NCBI RefSeq assembly: GCF_034932065.1
Contig: NZ_JAYGHP010000004.1
Span: 62,001-126,000 of the forward strand
Direction: 5' to 3'
Length of the DNA stretch: 64,000 nt
From: Crocosphaera sp. UHCC 0190
GTDB lineage: Bacteria > Cyanobacteriota > Cyanobacteriia > Cyanobacteriales > Microcystaceae
Both the position numbers and the translations under genes were made by a program. The notes beneath the pieces are model-generated. The model saw nothing but the letters and a program-made list of their open reading frames with translations. It had not been told where the DNA came from and did no database searches. Of this stretch, positions 8,809-18,504 are shown in pieces. How positions within the stretch are numbered: position 1 is the first letter of the stretch; each line of letters starts with the position of its first letter.

Positions 8809-9582
8809 TTAAAAATCATCTTTCATTTTCCTAAGTTTACCAAACAATCTAACCGGATTATTAATACCTAATACAGCTTGTAAAATAGGTTGATCCCATC
8901 GTAAAAAAGGATTCGTTTTCTTTTCTTCTCCTAATAAAGAAGGAACGGTTGCTTTTCCTAGATAACGGTTTTTCTCTACTTGATGATAACGGGTTTGTAA
9001 ATCAAGATTATTGGGATCAACAGTTAAAGCAAATTGAAGATTATTTAAGGTATATTCATGAGCGCACCAAACACGAGTATTATCAGGTAAGTTTCGCAGT
9101 TTTGTTAATGATTGAACCATTTGACTTGGGGTTCCTTCAAATAACCGTCCACACCCTCCTGCAAATAGAGTATCACCACAAAATAAGTCTCCTATTTCTT
9201 CTGATGAATTAGGCGAAAAATAGTAAGCAATATGAGCAAAAGTATGACCAGGAAGAAAATAAATTTCTGCTATATTACCAGCAAATTCTACTTGATCACC
9301 TTCCTTTAAATATACTTGTTGTCCGGGAATTCTGCCTTTGTCCTTACTACCTCCATAAACAATAAGATTAGGAAACTTTTGTATTAACGCTTTATTGCCT
9401 CCAATATGATCGGAATGATGATGAGTATTGAAAATAGCGACTAATTTTGCCTCTAATTTATCTAAACATTCTATAACAGATTGAGATTCCCCTGGATCGA
9501 CAACAGCAGCCTGATTAGTTTGGGGATCATGCAGTAAAAATATATAATTAGTGGAGAAGGCAGGAAGTCTTTTAATTTCCAT
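8809..9582 (-). CDS. gloB: Hydroxyacylglutathione hydrolase (glyoxalase II)
   Basis: Hydrolyses S-lactoylglutathione to D-lactate and glutathione, completing methylglyoxal detoxification. The metallo-beta-lactamase fold shows the binuclear metal motif THHHSDH (H54, H56, D58, H59), then GHTFAHIAYY, the FCGDTLFAGGCGRLFEG block and AHEYT, all diagnostic of GloB. The length of 257 aa is normal. With frmB nearby, two glutathione-thioester hydrolases sit within 3.6 kb, although on opposite strands. The K+ channel gene follows almost directly. Confidence 0.92.
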   Translation of the reverse strand: MEIKRLPAFSTNYIFLLHDPQTNQAAVVDPGESQSVIECLDKLEAKLVAIFNTHHHSDHIGGNKALIQKFPNLIVYGGSKDKGRIPGQQVYLKEGDQVEFAGNIAEIYFLPGHTFAHIAYYFSPNSSEEIGDLFCGDTLFAGGCGRLFEGTPSQMVQSLTKLRNLPDNTRVWCAHEYTLNNLQFALTVDPNNLDLQTRYHQVEKNRYLGKATVPSLLGEEKKTNPFLRWDQPILQAVLGINNPVRLFGKLRKMKDDF

Positions 9583-9695
9583 TGTGTTTCTGGTAAAACT
9601 TGTCTATATTTAGTGTAATATAAATTGAGTAGCTTGAGATATTTACTCCAGTTACTTTAACTTTCATAGGATAGTTATGCCAAAAGTAGAAAATA

Positions 9696-12600
9696 ATGAA
9701 AATAACGCAAATTGTTGATCGGTTACGGGAACTAACCCAAGTTAATGTCCAAAATAATTGGTTGGCAACTTCAGAACAGATCTCTCCCAATTCAATTAAT
9801 TTTAATAAGTTACAAGTAATTGAAGCTAATGATCAAGGATATTTAACGTGGGAAGCAGGACATAAAGTTAAATGGTTAATACAAAAAATCCTGATTCCTG
9901 AACAGATGAAAGGTTATCTTTTACAGGGACTAAGCTTAAGATTATCCTTAGCTTGGTGGGCAGAAATTGCTCAAATTTTTGTCAATGGAAATCTAGTTCA
10001 AGAAGGGGATTTATTTGATTCTTCAGCGAGAATTTTATTAAGTACATCAGTTCAACCAGGACAGGAAATTATTGTCGCTTTACGCTTAGTGAGTCCAGGT
10101 CATGATCTTGGGGCATTAATGAATTCTTTATTGCTTTATGAAAGTGATTATAATTCCATTGATCCTGGATTTGTTGCCGATGAAATAACTATATTATACA
10201 ATTATTTATCTAAGTTTAAATCAGAACAATTAGAATTATTGGAACAGGAAGTTAATAAAATAAACTGGAGTAATGTCAATAATACTAATAAGTTTAATGG
10301 TGAATTAATTAAGTTACGTCAAAGTTTACAACCCTTAAGTGATAGGATTCAACAGCGTAATTTTAACATAGTAGGTCATGCTCATTTAGACATGGCTTGG
10401 TTATGGACAGTTGACGAAACTTGGGAGGTTGCAGAACGGACATTTCGTTCCGTAATAAATTTACAAAAAGATTTTCCTTACCTCACATTTGGCCATACAA
10501 CCCCTGTTCTTTATGAATGGATAGAAAAACATCGTCCCGAATTATTTAAGCAGATTCAAGCCTCATATAAAGCAGGTAGATGGGAAATTTTAGGGGGAAT
10601 GTGGGTCGAACCAGATGTTAATTTAGTGTCAGGGGAATCCATTGTTAGACAACTTTTGTACGGACAAAGATATATTAAAGAAAAGTTTGGTAATATTACT
10701 CAAGTCGCTTGGTTAATTGATAGTTTTGGCTTTTGTTTACAGTTACCCCAAATTTTAAAACAGAGTGGGATTGATTATTTTGTAACAGGAAAACTTCACT
10801 GGAATAATAGTTTTAAATTCCCTCATGGTGTCTTTTGGTGGAAGTCTCTTGATGGCACAAAATTATTAACACTTATGTCTCCTCCTAATGTGGAAGGAGT
10901 GATGAATACTCATCCGATTACGATGACTAATTATAGTATTAAATGGGAGCAACAAACGGGGTTAAAAGAAATATTTTGGATTCCAGGAGTTGGCGATCAT
11001 GGCGGTGGGCCAACCCGTGATATGTTAGAAGTTAGTAAACGTTGGCAACAGTCTCCTTTCTTTCCTAAAATTGATTTTATCACCGCTAAAAATTACCTTG
11101 ATAAAGTTAATAATAGCATTGATAGCAGATCAGATATTCCGGTTTGGGATGACGAATTATATTTAGATTTACATCGCGGTTGTTATACGACTCATGCAGA
11201 TCAAAAATATTTTAACCGTCGCAGTGAAGAATTATTATATAAAGCAGAATTATGGTCATCTTTAGTCGCAATAATTGAGAAAAAATCAGTTGATAATGAA
11301 ATCAAGAATAAGCTAGAATTTGCTTGGAAAAAAGTCTTATTTAATCAGTTTCACGATATCTTACCAGGAACCTCTATTGCTGATGTTTTTGTACAAGCAA
11401 ATGAAGATTGGCAAATAGTACAAAACATTGGCAATGATATTTTAGAAGATGCTTTACAGTGTATCATTAATTCTATTAAATACCCCTCTCCTCCTCAGAT
11501 AAATGCTCAACCTATTGTTATTTTTAATCACCTAAACTGGCAAAGATCTGAAGTTGTAGAAATTGATGTTATTGATAACAACTGGAATGTTTATGATCTC
11601 GAAGGGGAAAAATTACTATCCCAAATATCCAGTGAGAATAAACTATTATTTTTAGCTGAAAATATCCCCTCTGTTGGTTATCGGGTTTTTTGGTTAGTCC
11701 CTGGTAAAAGTTATGTAGAAGTTCAGAAAATATTGCAGCAAAATGTAACTATTTTAGAGAACAAATATTTAAGAGTTAAGATTAATTCAGATACAGGAAA
11801 CCTTGATAGTATTTATGACAAAATTAATGATATAGAAGTTTTAAAAGGACAAGGAAACCAGTTACAAAGTTTTCAAGATAAAGGACAATATTGGGATGCT
11901 TGGAATATTGACCCTGAATATCACAATTATCCTCTACCTGACACAGAATTAAAATCTATTGAAACCCTAGAAACTGGCCCTATTAAATGGCGAATTAGAG
12001 TAATTAGACAATTAGGTAATTCAGAATTTTCTCAAGACTATATCTTACAAATAAATTCACCTATTTTAACGATAAAAACTCAAGTAAATTGGCAAGAAAC
12101 TTATGTTTTAGTCAAGGCATCTTTTCCCCTAAACTTAACAGGTGATTATACCAGTTATGAAATTCCTTTTGGAACTATTCAACGCACGAATTTTCCTAAA
12201 ACTCCTCAACAAAAAGCAAAATGGGAAGTTCCAGCCTTGAGATGGGCTGATTTAACAGATAATAGCAATAACTATGGGGTCAGCTTATTAAATGACTGTA
12301 AATATGGTTATGATAGTCAAGGCGATCGCTTACGACTGACTTTATTAAAAAGTCCCCGTTGGCCTGATCCAAATTGTGACAAAGGGAACCATCAATTTAC
12401 CTATGGTATTTATCCCCATAAAGCAACATGGAAAGATGCAAAAACAGTCCACAAAGGTTATGAATTTAATATTCCTTTACAGGTTGTAATTCCTAATAAT
12501 AAATCTGATAATATGGGGATATTGCTGCCTATTTTTCAGGGATTAGAAATAGAACCGAATAACCTAATTTTAGCTGCCTTTAAACCAGCAGAAGATGGCT

Positions 12601-12782
12601 CAAATAGTTGGGTTTTGCGGTGTTATGAATCTGAAGGAGAATTAGCTAATATTCAGATTAATAGTGATTTAGGATTAAGTTTAGGTGAACAACTAAACTT
12701 ATTAGAAGAAGCTGTTAATCAAGAAGATAATATCAAACCTTGGAAAATTGTTAGTTTTCGTGTAGGGGTCAACGGCCGTTGA
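9696..12782 (+). CDS. Glycoside hydrolase family 38 alpha-mannosidase
   Basis: A 1028-aa alpha-mannosidase, probably cytoplasmic because no signal peptide is seen. The zinc-binding motif HAHLDMAWLW begins at H228 (H228, H230?, D232), the catalytic nucleophile region WLIDSFGF contains D342, and GVGDHGGGPT follows. The middle domain has the FNQFHDILPGTS block, and the C-terminal beta-rich domains are typical. It would trim alpha-mannosides from glycans or polysaccharides. The last residues (VGVNGR) and the TGA are encoded inside a 28-nt palindromic repeat, so the repeat appears to have replaced the original stop. Confidence 0.9.
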   Translation: MKITQIVDRLRELTQVNVQNNWLATSEQISPNSINFNKLQVIEANDQGYLTWEAGHKVKWLIQKILIPEQMKGYLLQGLSLRLSLAWWAEIAQIFVNGNLVQEGDLFDSSARILLSTSVQPGQEIIVALRLVSPGHDLGALMNSLLLYESDYNSIDPGFVADEITILYNYLSKFKSEQLELLEQEVNKINWSNVNNTNKFNGELIKLRQSLQPLSDRIQQRNFNIVGHAHLDMAWLWTVDETWEVAERTFRSVINLQKDFPYLTFGHTTPVLYEWIEKHRPELFKQIQASYKAGRWEILGGMWVEPDVNLVSGESIVRQLLYGQRYIKEKFGNITQVAWLIDSFGFCLQLPQILKQSGIDYFVTGKLHWNNSFKFPHGVFWWKSLDGTKLLTLMSPPNVEGVMNTHPITMTNYSIKWEQQTGLKEIFWIPGVGDHGGGPTRDMLEVSKRWQQSPFFPKIDFITAKNYLDKVNNSIDSRSDIPVWDDELYLDLHRGCYTTHADQKYFNRRSEELLYKAELWSSLVAIIEKKSVDNEIKNKLEFAWKKVLFNQFHDILPGTSIADVFVQANEDWQIVQNIGNDILEDALQCIINSIKYPSPPQINAQPIVIFNHLNWQRSEVVEIDVIDNNWNVYDLEGEKLLSQISSENKLLFLAENIPSVGYRVFWLVPGKSYVEVQKILQQNVTILENKYLRVKINSDTGNLDSIYDKINDIEVLKGQGNQLQSFQDKGQYWDAWNIDPEYHNYPLPDTELKSIETLETGPIKWRIRVIRQLGNSEFSQDYILQINSPILTIKTQVNWQETYVLVKASFPLNLTGDYTSYEIPFGTIQRTNFPKTPQQKAKWEVPALRWADLTDNSNNYGVSLLNDCKYGYDSQGDRLRLTLLKSPRWPDPNCDKGNHQFTYGIYPHKATWKDAKTVHKGYEFNIPLQVVIPNNKSDNMGILLPIFQGLEIEPNNLILAAFKPAEDGSNSWVLRCYESEGELANIQINSDLGLSLGEQLNLLEEAVNQEDNIKPWKIVSFRVGVNGR

Positions 12783-12789
12783 CCCCTAC
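12762..12789. repeat. GTAGGGG-armed palindrome containing the alpha-mannosidase stop
   Basis: A perfect 28-nt palindrome: arms GTAGGGGT/ACCCCTAC around a CAACGG/CCGTTG centre. The TGA at 12780-12782 ends the alpha-mannosidase gene inside it. As RNA it forms a long hairpin without a T-tract. A near-identical copy is at 35929-35956. Confidence 0.9.
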
Positions 12790-12891
12790 CATAGATTTAT
12801 TCCTCAACTTTTTCCAGCATTTCGTTGATATCCTAAGAGATTAGTGAAAACTCGTAAATTCAGTATTCCCCAGTTTCTAGGGAAAGACACC

Positions 12892-13323
12892 ATGAAGTTT
12901 CTAGTCGCAGTTGATTGTTCCGAGTCCACGGAAAAAGTTGTCAAAAAGGCTGAAGAAATGGCCCAAGCATTTTCAGCTAAACTATGGCTTTTACATATTG
13001 CAGAACCCGAACCAGATTTTTTGGGATTTGACACCGGGCCACAATCAGTCCGAGATCATGTGGCCAAAAGATTTCAGGCTGAACATTCTCAGATTCAAGC
13101 GATCGCAGAAAAATTACGAAACACAGGGATAGATACGACGGCCCTTCTGATACAAGGTTCAACAGTAGAAACCATTCTTAAAGAAGCAGCTAAGCTTGAT
13201 GTAGATATGATTATTATCGGTTCTCATGGACGAAACCCCATATCTGAAATATTTTGGGGTAGTGTTAGCAAAGGAGTGGTATCTAAGTCTGAATGTCCAA
13301 TTCTGATTATTCCAACCCATTGA
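12892..13323 (+). CDS. Universal stress protein (UspA family)
   Basis: A 143-aa single-domain Usp: MKFLVAVDCSES at the N-terminus, then the C-terminal nucleotide-binding signature IIGSHGR...GSVSKGVVSKSECPILII, which matches the ATP-binding GX2GX9G(S/T) class. The start is placed at the ATG at 12892, preceded by AGGGAAAG at good spacing. A GTG at 12844 in the same frame would add 16 residues unlike the family. The target is unknown; Usp proteins act in stress adaptation. Confidence 0.88.
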   Translation: MKFLVAVDCSESTEKVVKKAEEMAQAFSAKLWLLHIAEPEPDFLGFDTGPQSVRDHVAKRFQAEHSQIQAIAEKLRNTGIDTTALLIQGSTVETILKEAAKLDVDMIIIGSHGRNPISEIFWGSVSKGVVSKSECPILIIPTH

Positions 13324-13372
13324 AATGGAAAGTTAACAGCATAGAAATCCTCTAAAAATCAGGTAATTAACT

Positions 13373-13400
13373 GTAGGGGCAATTCATGAATTGCCCCTAC
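13373..13400. repeat. GTAGGGG-armed palindrome between usp and purF
   Basis: A perfect 28-nt palindrome: arms GTAGGGGC/GCCCCTAC around AATTCATGAATT. It lies between the convergent 3' ends of the stress-protein gene and purF, 7 nt from the purF stop, where its hairpin could serve both transcripts. Confidence 0.9.
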
Positions 13401-13407
13401 ACAACCC

Positions 13408-14907
13408 TTAAATCTTAGCCTCTTCTAAGATCAATTTAGAACGCTTCACAGTATCAGGAATACTAATCGGATAATCTCCCGTAAAACAAGCAGAACAGAA
13501 ACTATTGGGATCTTCTCCCGTCACATCTAACATTCCTTGCCAACTTAAATAAGCTAAGGAGTCAACCCCAATTTGTTGACAGATTTCTTCAACGGATTTT
13601 GTGGCCGCAATTAATTGACTTTGGTTATCCGTATCGATACCATAAAAACAAGGATGGGTAACAGGAGGAGAGGAAATTCTCATGTGTACTTCTTTAGCCC
13701 CTGCATCTCGCAACGCCTTAACAATTTTACGGCTAGTGGTTCCCCGTACAATGGAATCATCCACCATGATGACCCGTTTACCATTTAACACATCTTTGAG
13801 GGGGTTTAACTTCATTTTGATCCCAGATTCCCTCATCTTTTGCGTCGGTTGAATAAAAGTCCGTCCCACATAACGATTTTTAATCAACCCTTCTCCATAA
13901 GGAATACCCGATACCTCAGAAAACCCGATCGCCGCAGGAATACCAGAGTCGGGAACCCCCATCACTAAATCCGCTTTCACACAAGATTCTCTGGCTAATT
14001 GGTGTCCTAAACGTACCCGATAACTATACAATGTCTCATCGTGCATCCAGCTATCAGGACGGGCAAAATAGATCATCTCAAAGATACATAATTTTCGTTG
14101 CGGTTCGGCTGCCCAATGGAAAGAGGCTAACCCCTCCTCTGTGATCCACACCAGTTCCCCTGGTTCCACATCCCGCAAATATTCTGCCCCAATAATGTCT
14201 AATCCGCAAGTTTCCGAGGACAGCACATAACGCAGAGGATCACCGTCTAAAACACCAATCACCAGAGGACGAATGCCATGGGGATCTCTGACACCCATGA
14301 TCCCTTGGGGGGTTCCGATCACTAAACTGTAAGCCCCAGAACAGAGTTGAAAAGCACTAATTGCCCCCTCTAACCAGTCCTTCCCTTGATCAACTTCTTG
14401 GGCGATCGCCACTGCAATCATCTCGGAATCGGTGCTAGTATTGAAGTCACAGCCCCGTTTTTCTAAGATTTGACGCAATTCTAAGGTATTGACAAGATTG
14501 CCATTATGTGCTAGGGCTAAATTTCCGAGGCGGGTTTTGAGGACAGCAGGTTGAGCATTGGCTCTATGACTTGAGCCTGTGGTAGAGTAGCGAGTGTGTC
14601 CAACGGCTAATTTGCCTGTCAATTGATCTAAGGTTTCTTCTTTAAAGACTTGAGACACTAGCCCCATGTCTTTGTGTAAATGTATGACATCCCCTTCTAG
14701 GGTAGCAATACCGGCCGATTCTTGGCCGCGATGTTGTAGGGCATATAATCCAAAATAGGTAAGCTTAGCCACTTGTCTTTCGGGGGCATATACCCCAAAA
14801 ACCCCACAAGCTTCTTCCGGTTTATCTAAGGGGTAATCAGAACAATCAACATCAACAGGGTTGTTTAATAACTGATGAGTTAGGGAGGGTTTTTTTTTGG
14901 CAGTCAT
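13408..14907 (-). CDS. purF: Amidophosphoribosyltransferase
   Basis: First committed enzyme of de novo purine synthesis: converts PRPP and glutamine to phosphoribosylamine. The N-terminal Ntn glutaminase begins at C34 (EEACGVFGVYAP) after a propeptide-length leader, as in the Bacillus-type, Fe-S-containing class. The PRPP-binding motif VIMVDDSIVRGTTS lies in the C-terminal transferase domain, and CX2C-type cysteines near the end (FCSACFTGDYP) fit cluster ligands. The length of 499 aa is normal. purL lies upstream on the same strand, with a small gene and a mobile element between them. Confidence 0.96.
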   Translation of the reverse strand: MTAKKKPSLTHQLLNNPVDVDCSDYPLDKPEEACGVFGVYAPERQVAKLTYFGLYALQHRGQESAGIATLEGDVIHLHKDMGLVSQVFKEETLDQLTGKLAVGHTRYSTTGSSHRANAQPAVLKTRLGNLALAHNGNLVNTLELRQILEKRGCDFNTSTDSEMIAVAIAQEVDQGKDWLEGAISAFQLCSGAYSLVIGTPQGIMGVRDPHGIRPLVIGVLDGDPLRYVLSSETCGLDIIGAEYLRDVEPGELVWITEEGLASFHWAAEPQRKLCIFEMIYFARPDSWMHDETLYSYRVRLGHQLARESCVKADLVMGVPDSGIPAAIGFSEVSGIPYGEGLIKNRYVGRTFIQPTQKMRESGIKMKLNPLKDVLNGKRVIMVDDSIVRGTTSRKIVKALRDAGAKEVHMRISSPPVTHPCFYGIDTDNQSQLIAATKSVEEICQQIGVDSLAYLSWQGMLDVTGEDPNSFCSACFTGDYPISIPDTVKRSKLILEEAKI

Positions 14908-15417
14908 GCTAGGGGTTAACTCCTGAAAGCAGCATTAGGGAGAATAGGTAGGGGAAGGTTACGCGAGGATAATTAAAGAATTCTTAACAAATATTTAACT
15001 TAATCTTACCAGGGATTGACAGGTTTAGAGGCTCCAAGAAAATTTAGTTATTTGGGCGATCGCCTTCAACATTTCAGCCTTTTCTCGGCTTGACCTAGTT
15101 TAGACTGCCTTGATCTTAACAAATATCTTAAGTTTCAATATTTAGTACAGATATATCTAGCACTAGGGTTTTAGATAATGCGATCGCCTTTTATTAGTCC
15201 TTATTTTCGCCAACTCAAGGACAAGATATTGCTGTTTTCAAAGACTTTTTTTATGCCCGAAACAAGGGTTTATAAGCGTACAGATTCTCCATTATCCATA
15301 TAATATCATGTCAAGTCAAGTTTGACAAGCATTTTTTACAACCATTTTCTGTGATAAAATCACAATAAAAGGGTAATTATGGGATATTAGATTTAGAGAA
15401 AAAAACATTAGTTGCGC
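14908..15417. other. 510-bp intergenic region upstream of purF
   Basis: I see no gene here. It holds two HIP1 sites (near 15056 and 15180) and a minus-strand promoter-like pair at 15300-15328. That promoter would give purF a leader of nearly 400 nt, long enough for an unrecognised regulatory RNA, but I do not recognise a known purine or other riboswitch. Confidence 0.5.
15300..15328 (-). promoter_or_regulatory. Candidate sigma70-type promoter facing purF
   Basis: On the minus strand, TTGTCA (15323-15328) and TATTAT (15300-15305) are separated by exactly 17 nt, with an overlapping TTGACTTGACA just inside. It would transcribe towards purF. Sequence match only. Confidence 0.35.
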
Positions 15418-15756
15418 TTAAGGTTTAAGGGTTCCTCCTCGAATCACCCAACCAACTAAACCACTGATAGTTGACGTTATAGTGATAATTACTATTTGTC
15501 TCCAGTTCTTCAGTTCCCCTACCTTTTCAGCTAAATCTGGGATTTTATCCATTGATGGTTTCCAGTCTGCTTGACGAGTTTCGATGACAGCTAATCTTTC
15601 TTTGATCTCTGTTTGACCTTTTTCTAAAGTTTTCTGTCCCTCCTCTAAAGTTTTCTGTCCCCCCTCTAAAGTTTTTTGTCCCTCCTCTAACCGATCAAAA
15701 CGATCATTTATCAAGTCTTCTAGTCGTTTGAGATCATTCTCTGTTACTTTTGACAT
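15418..15756 (-). CDS. Small coiled-coil protein with heptad repeats and C-terminal membrane helix
   Basis: About 112 aa. The N-terminal half is charged and helical and contains three near-identical copies of the heptad GQKTLE(E/G/K), visible in the DNA as ~21-bp tandem repeats around 15620-15690. The C-terminus has one hydrophobic helix (IVIITITSTISGLVGWVI). The start is the ATG at 15756 (MSKVTENDL), with GGA upstream; the frame also has a TTG five codons earlier. A protein of similar design is at 36017-36310. The function is unknown; repeat number may vary between strains. Confidence 0.6.
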   Translation of the reverse strand: MSKVTENDLKRLEDLINDRFDRLEEGQKTLEGGQKTLEEGQKTLEKGQTEIKERLAVIETRQADWKPSMDKIPDLAEKVGELKNWRQIVIITITSTISGLVGWVIRGGTLKP

Positions 15757-15834
15757 TGTTTGATTTTCCAATTAGATCGATTCTACTTCTAACTTTATTG
15801 TACACTTATACACTATTTGGCAATAAGGATTTAT

Positions 15835-16022
15835 GGTTCTACCGAACTTGCCATGTAAAATTAATAAATGAACACAGGCTAAAGCCTTATTCTATAAGCA
15901 CAAAGGCTGTCTACACAGCCTAATTCTAAGCCTGGGTAGCCAGGCTTTGTTCCTATAGCTTAACCCGATCGGGTTTAAGCCTATAATTTTTAATCGTTTT
16001 ACATCCTAGGTTCGGTAGAGCC
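15835..16022 (-). mobile_element. 188-bp multi-hairpin element, copy 1 (non-coding, 8-bp target duplication)
   Basis: Terminal inverted repeats GGTTCTACCGAAC (left) and GTTCGGTAGAGCC (right) extend imperfectly to about 26 nt. The element is flanked by a perfect 8-bp direct repeat GGATTTAT (15827-15834 and 16023-16030), evidence of transposition. Read on the minus strand it carries four hairpins: 15959-15979 (CTTAA-A-CCC/GGG-TTAAG with a bulged A), 15928-15947 (AAGCCTGG-ctac-CCAGGCTT), 15904-15921 (AGGCTGT-gtag-ACAGCCT) and 15876-15887 (AGGCT-tt-AGCCT). There is no ORF, so a full-length transposase elsewhere must move it. An 8-bp duplication and GG ends would fit families such as ISL3, which is inference. 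It lies between purL and the small coiled-coil gene. Confidence 0.85.
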
Positions 16023-16071
16023 GGATTTATAGGGATAACATCATTCATTTTATCCCAATTTATTAAACAAA

Positions 16072-18378
16072 TTAACTTTTTAATCTTCTTTCAATTGCAT
16101 TTGACCAAACATCAATAATATTCTTAACTTCTACATTAATAACTGATGAATTATCAGACAAAACAACAGTTAGTTTATTAGATGTTACCTGACCTATCTT
16201 TTGCCAATTATTGACTGATTTCTGACGTAGATAAGTTTCCCAGGTTTCCTCATATTCAGGACTAACAGAGACAATAATTTGACCGCAAACTTCCCCAAAT
16301 AATAAAGTATCTAAACGCATCTTATTATTATGATTAAGCTTGATTTCTGCCCCTAAATTTCCACTAATACAACATTCAGCTAAGGCAATAGTTAACCCAC
16401 CTTCTGCACAATCATGGGCCGATTTTATCCAACCTTGACGAATTCCATCACGACAAACACTCTGTACCGAACGTTCAGTACAAAAATCAACAATCGGGGG
16501 CTTTCCTGCCACAATTTTATGAAGACTCGCTAAATATTCCGAGGCTCCCAAAGTGGGCTTTTGGTCAACCCCTAATAAATAAATTATATCTCCTTCTTTT
16601 TGCCAGCCTTGCCCAGAAATTTTCGTAATATCTGGTATTAAACCTACCATTCCGATGACGGGGGTGGGATAAATAGGTTGAGGTTTTCCTTGACTATCAA
16701 CTGTCTCATTATACAGAGAAACATTACCCCCTGTAACTGGTGTATTTAGTTCTTGACAGCCTTCAGAAATACCTTGACAAGCTAAGGCTAATTGCCAATA
16801 ACCAATCGCATTTTCAGGACTACCAAAATTCAAATTATCCGTAATAGCTAAGGGTTCGGCCCCCACACAACTGAGGTTTCTTGCCGCTTCTGCAACAGCA
16901 GCTTTTGCCCCTTCTAAGGGGTCTAAATAAACATAACGAGAATTACAGTCAGTGGTAGCAGCAACCCCTATTTTACAACTATCAGGTTTAGCCTCAATGG
17001 GACGAATACGAATGACTGCGGCATCTGCCCCACCTGGTAACATTACCGTATTATTTTGTACTTGATGATCGTATTGACGGTAAACCCATTTTTTAGAGGC
17101 AATAGAAGGAACATCCAATAAAGTTAAAAGGACATCATTCCATGTTCTAAATTCCCCGTTAATCTCAATGCCTTCTGCTGTATAGTCAGGTAAACTTTCC
17201 TCTGTCCATTGCCAAGCTTTTTGGGCGTATTCTGGGGGCGTTTCTAGCAACTGATGATGATAAATTGGGGTATTATCTGCTAAGGCGTTGGCGGGAATTT
17301 CTGCGGCAATTTCTCCCTTAAAGAAAATTCTCACAATGGGATCACTTATCACTTCTCCTGCTACTACTGCTTGCAGTCCCCAACGGTGAAAAATATCAAT
17401 TAATTCCTGTTCCCTGCCCTTTTTTGCCACAAATAACATTCGTTCTTGGGACTCAGATAATAAGTATTCATAAGGAACCATTCCTGTCTCCCGAACTGGA
17501 ATCTTATCTAAGTCTAATTCAATGCCAACTCCTCCATTTGCCGCCATTTCAGAGGTAGAACAAGTAATTCCTGCCGCTCCCATATCTTGGGCCGCTACCA
17601 CTGCACCCGTTTTAAAGGCTTCTAAACAAGCTTCAATTAAAGACTTTTCTAGGAAAGGATCACCAACTTGAACAGCAGGGCGATCATCCATTGATTTATC
17701 GGTTAATTCTGCACTGGCAAAACTGGCCCCACCCATGCCATCTCTACCCGTAGTTGAACCCACATACAATACAGGATTACCAATACCTGAAGCTCCCGAT
17801 TTAACGATGTCTTCAGTCTCCAGCAAACCCAAGGCCATGGCATTAACTAAAGGGTTGCCATTGTAAGCAGGATCAAAGTAAACTTCACCCCCTACAGTTG
17901 CGACCCCAACGCAATTACCATAGTGGGATATCCCCTCAACAACTCCCGCAAAAATTCGTCGGTTTCGGGCATTTTCTAAGTTCCCAAACCGCAAAGAATT
18001 TAAACTAGCAATGGGACGCGCACCCATAGTAAAAATATCCCGTAAAATTCCCCCTACTCCTGTTGCTGCCCCCTGAAAAGGTTCGACAGCAGACGGATGA
18101 TTATGGGACTCAATTTTAAAGGCTAATCTTAACCCGTCTCCTAAGTCAACCACTCCTGCATTTTCTCCCGGCCCCACTAAAATGCGATCGCCTTCTGTGG
18201 GAAACTGTTTGAGGAGAGGACGAGAATTTTTATAACAACAGTGTTCTGACCACATCACCCCAAACATCCCTAATTCTGCTTTGTTGGGGTGTCTTCCTAA
18301 CCGTTTGACGATTTCTTCATATTCCTGGGGTTTGAGTCCTTCTGCGGCTATTTCTTCGGGGGTAAAGGGTGCAGTCAT
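16072..18378 (-). CDS. purL: Phosphoribosylformylglycinamidine synthase subunit PurL
   Basis: The 768-aa short-form (Bacillus-type) synthetase subunit, which works with PurQ and PurS to convert FGAR to FGAM using ATP and ammonia. Recognisable blocks are [15 protein letters not shown] near the N-terminus, [18 protein letters not shown], the glycine-rich [12 protein letters not shown] and, in the second half, [12 protein letters not shown] and [10 protein letters not shown]. The ATG start at 18378 is clear. It lies upstream of purF on the same strand with about 1.1 kb between the genes, filled by a mobile element and a small gene. Confidence 0.96.
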   Translation of the reverse strand: MTAPFTPEEIAAEGLKPQEYEEIVKRLGRHPNKAELGMFGVMWSEHCCYKNSRPLLKQFPTEGDRILVGPGENAGVVDLGDGLRLAFKIESHNHPSAVEPFQGAATGVGGILRDIFTMGARPIASLNSLRFGNLENARNRRIFAGVVEGISHYGNCVGVATVGGEVYFDPAYNGNPLVNAMALGLLETEDIVKSGASGIGNPVLYVGSTTGRDGMGGASFASAELTDKSMDDRPAVQVGDPFLEKSLIEACLEAFKTGAVVAAQDMGAAGITCSTSEMAANGGVGIELDLDKIPVRETGMVPYEYLLSESQERMLFVAKKGREQELIDIFHRWGLQAVVAGEVISDPIVRIFFKGEIAAEIPANALADNTPIYHHQLLETPPEYAQKAWQWTEESLPDYTAEGIEINGEFRTWNDVLLTLLDVPSIASKKWVYRQYDHQVQNNTVMLPGGADAAVIRIRPIEAKPDSCKIGVAATTDCNSRYVYLDPLEGAKAAVAEAARNLSCVGAEPLAITDNLNFGSPENAIGYWQLALACQGISEGCQELNTPVTGGNVSLYNETVDSQGKPQPIYPTPVIGMVGLIPDITKISGQGWQKEGDIIYLLGVDQKPTLGASEYLASLHKIVAGKPPIVDFCTERSVQSVCRDGIRQGWIKSAHDCAEGGLTIALAECCISGNLGAEIKLNHNNKMRLDTLLFGEVCGQIIVSVSPEYEETWETYLRQKSVNNWQKIGQVTSNKLTVVLSDNSSVINVEVKNIIDVWSNAIERRLKS

Positions 18379-18504
18379 GGGGTTTTATAGGGGTTGTAGT
18401 GCCAGCAATGTTTTATTGTATCGGGAATTGGCAATTTACGGGGGTAACTGGGTTATTTTTTAATAATTTATTGTCTCTAATTCTCTATTCTAGACATTTT
18501 TGAG

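Noticed and set aside
12762-12789. GTAGGGG palindromes as a CRISPR array or as simple Rho-independent terminators
   Set aside because: They are dispersed singly and not regularly spaced, and most lack a T-tract, so neither description fits.
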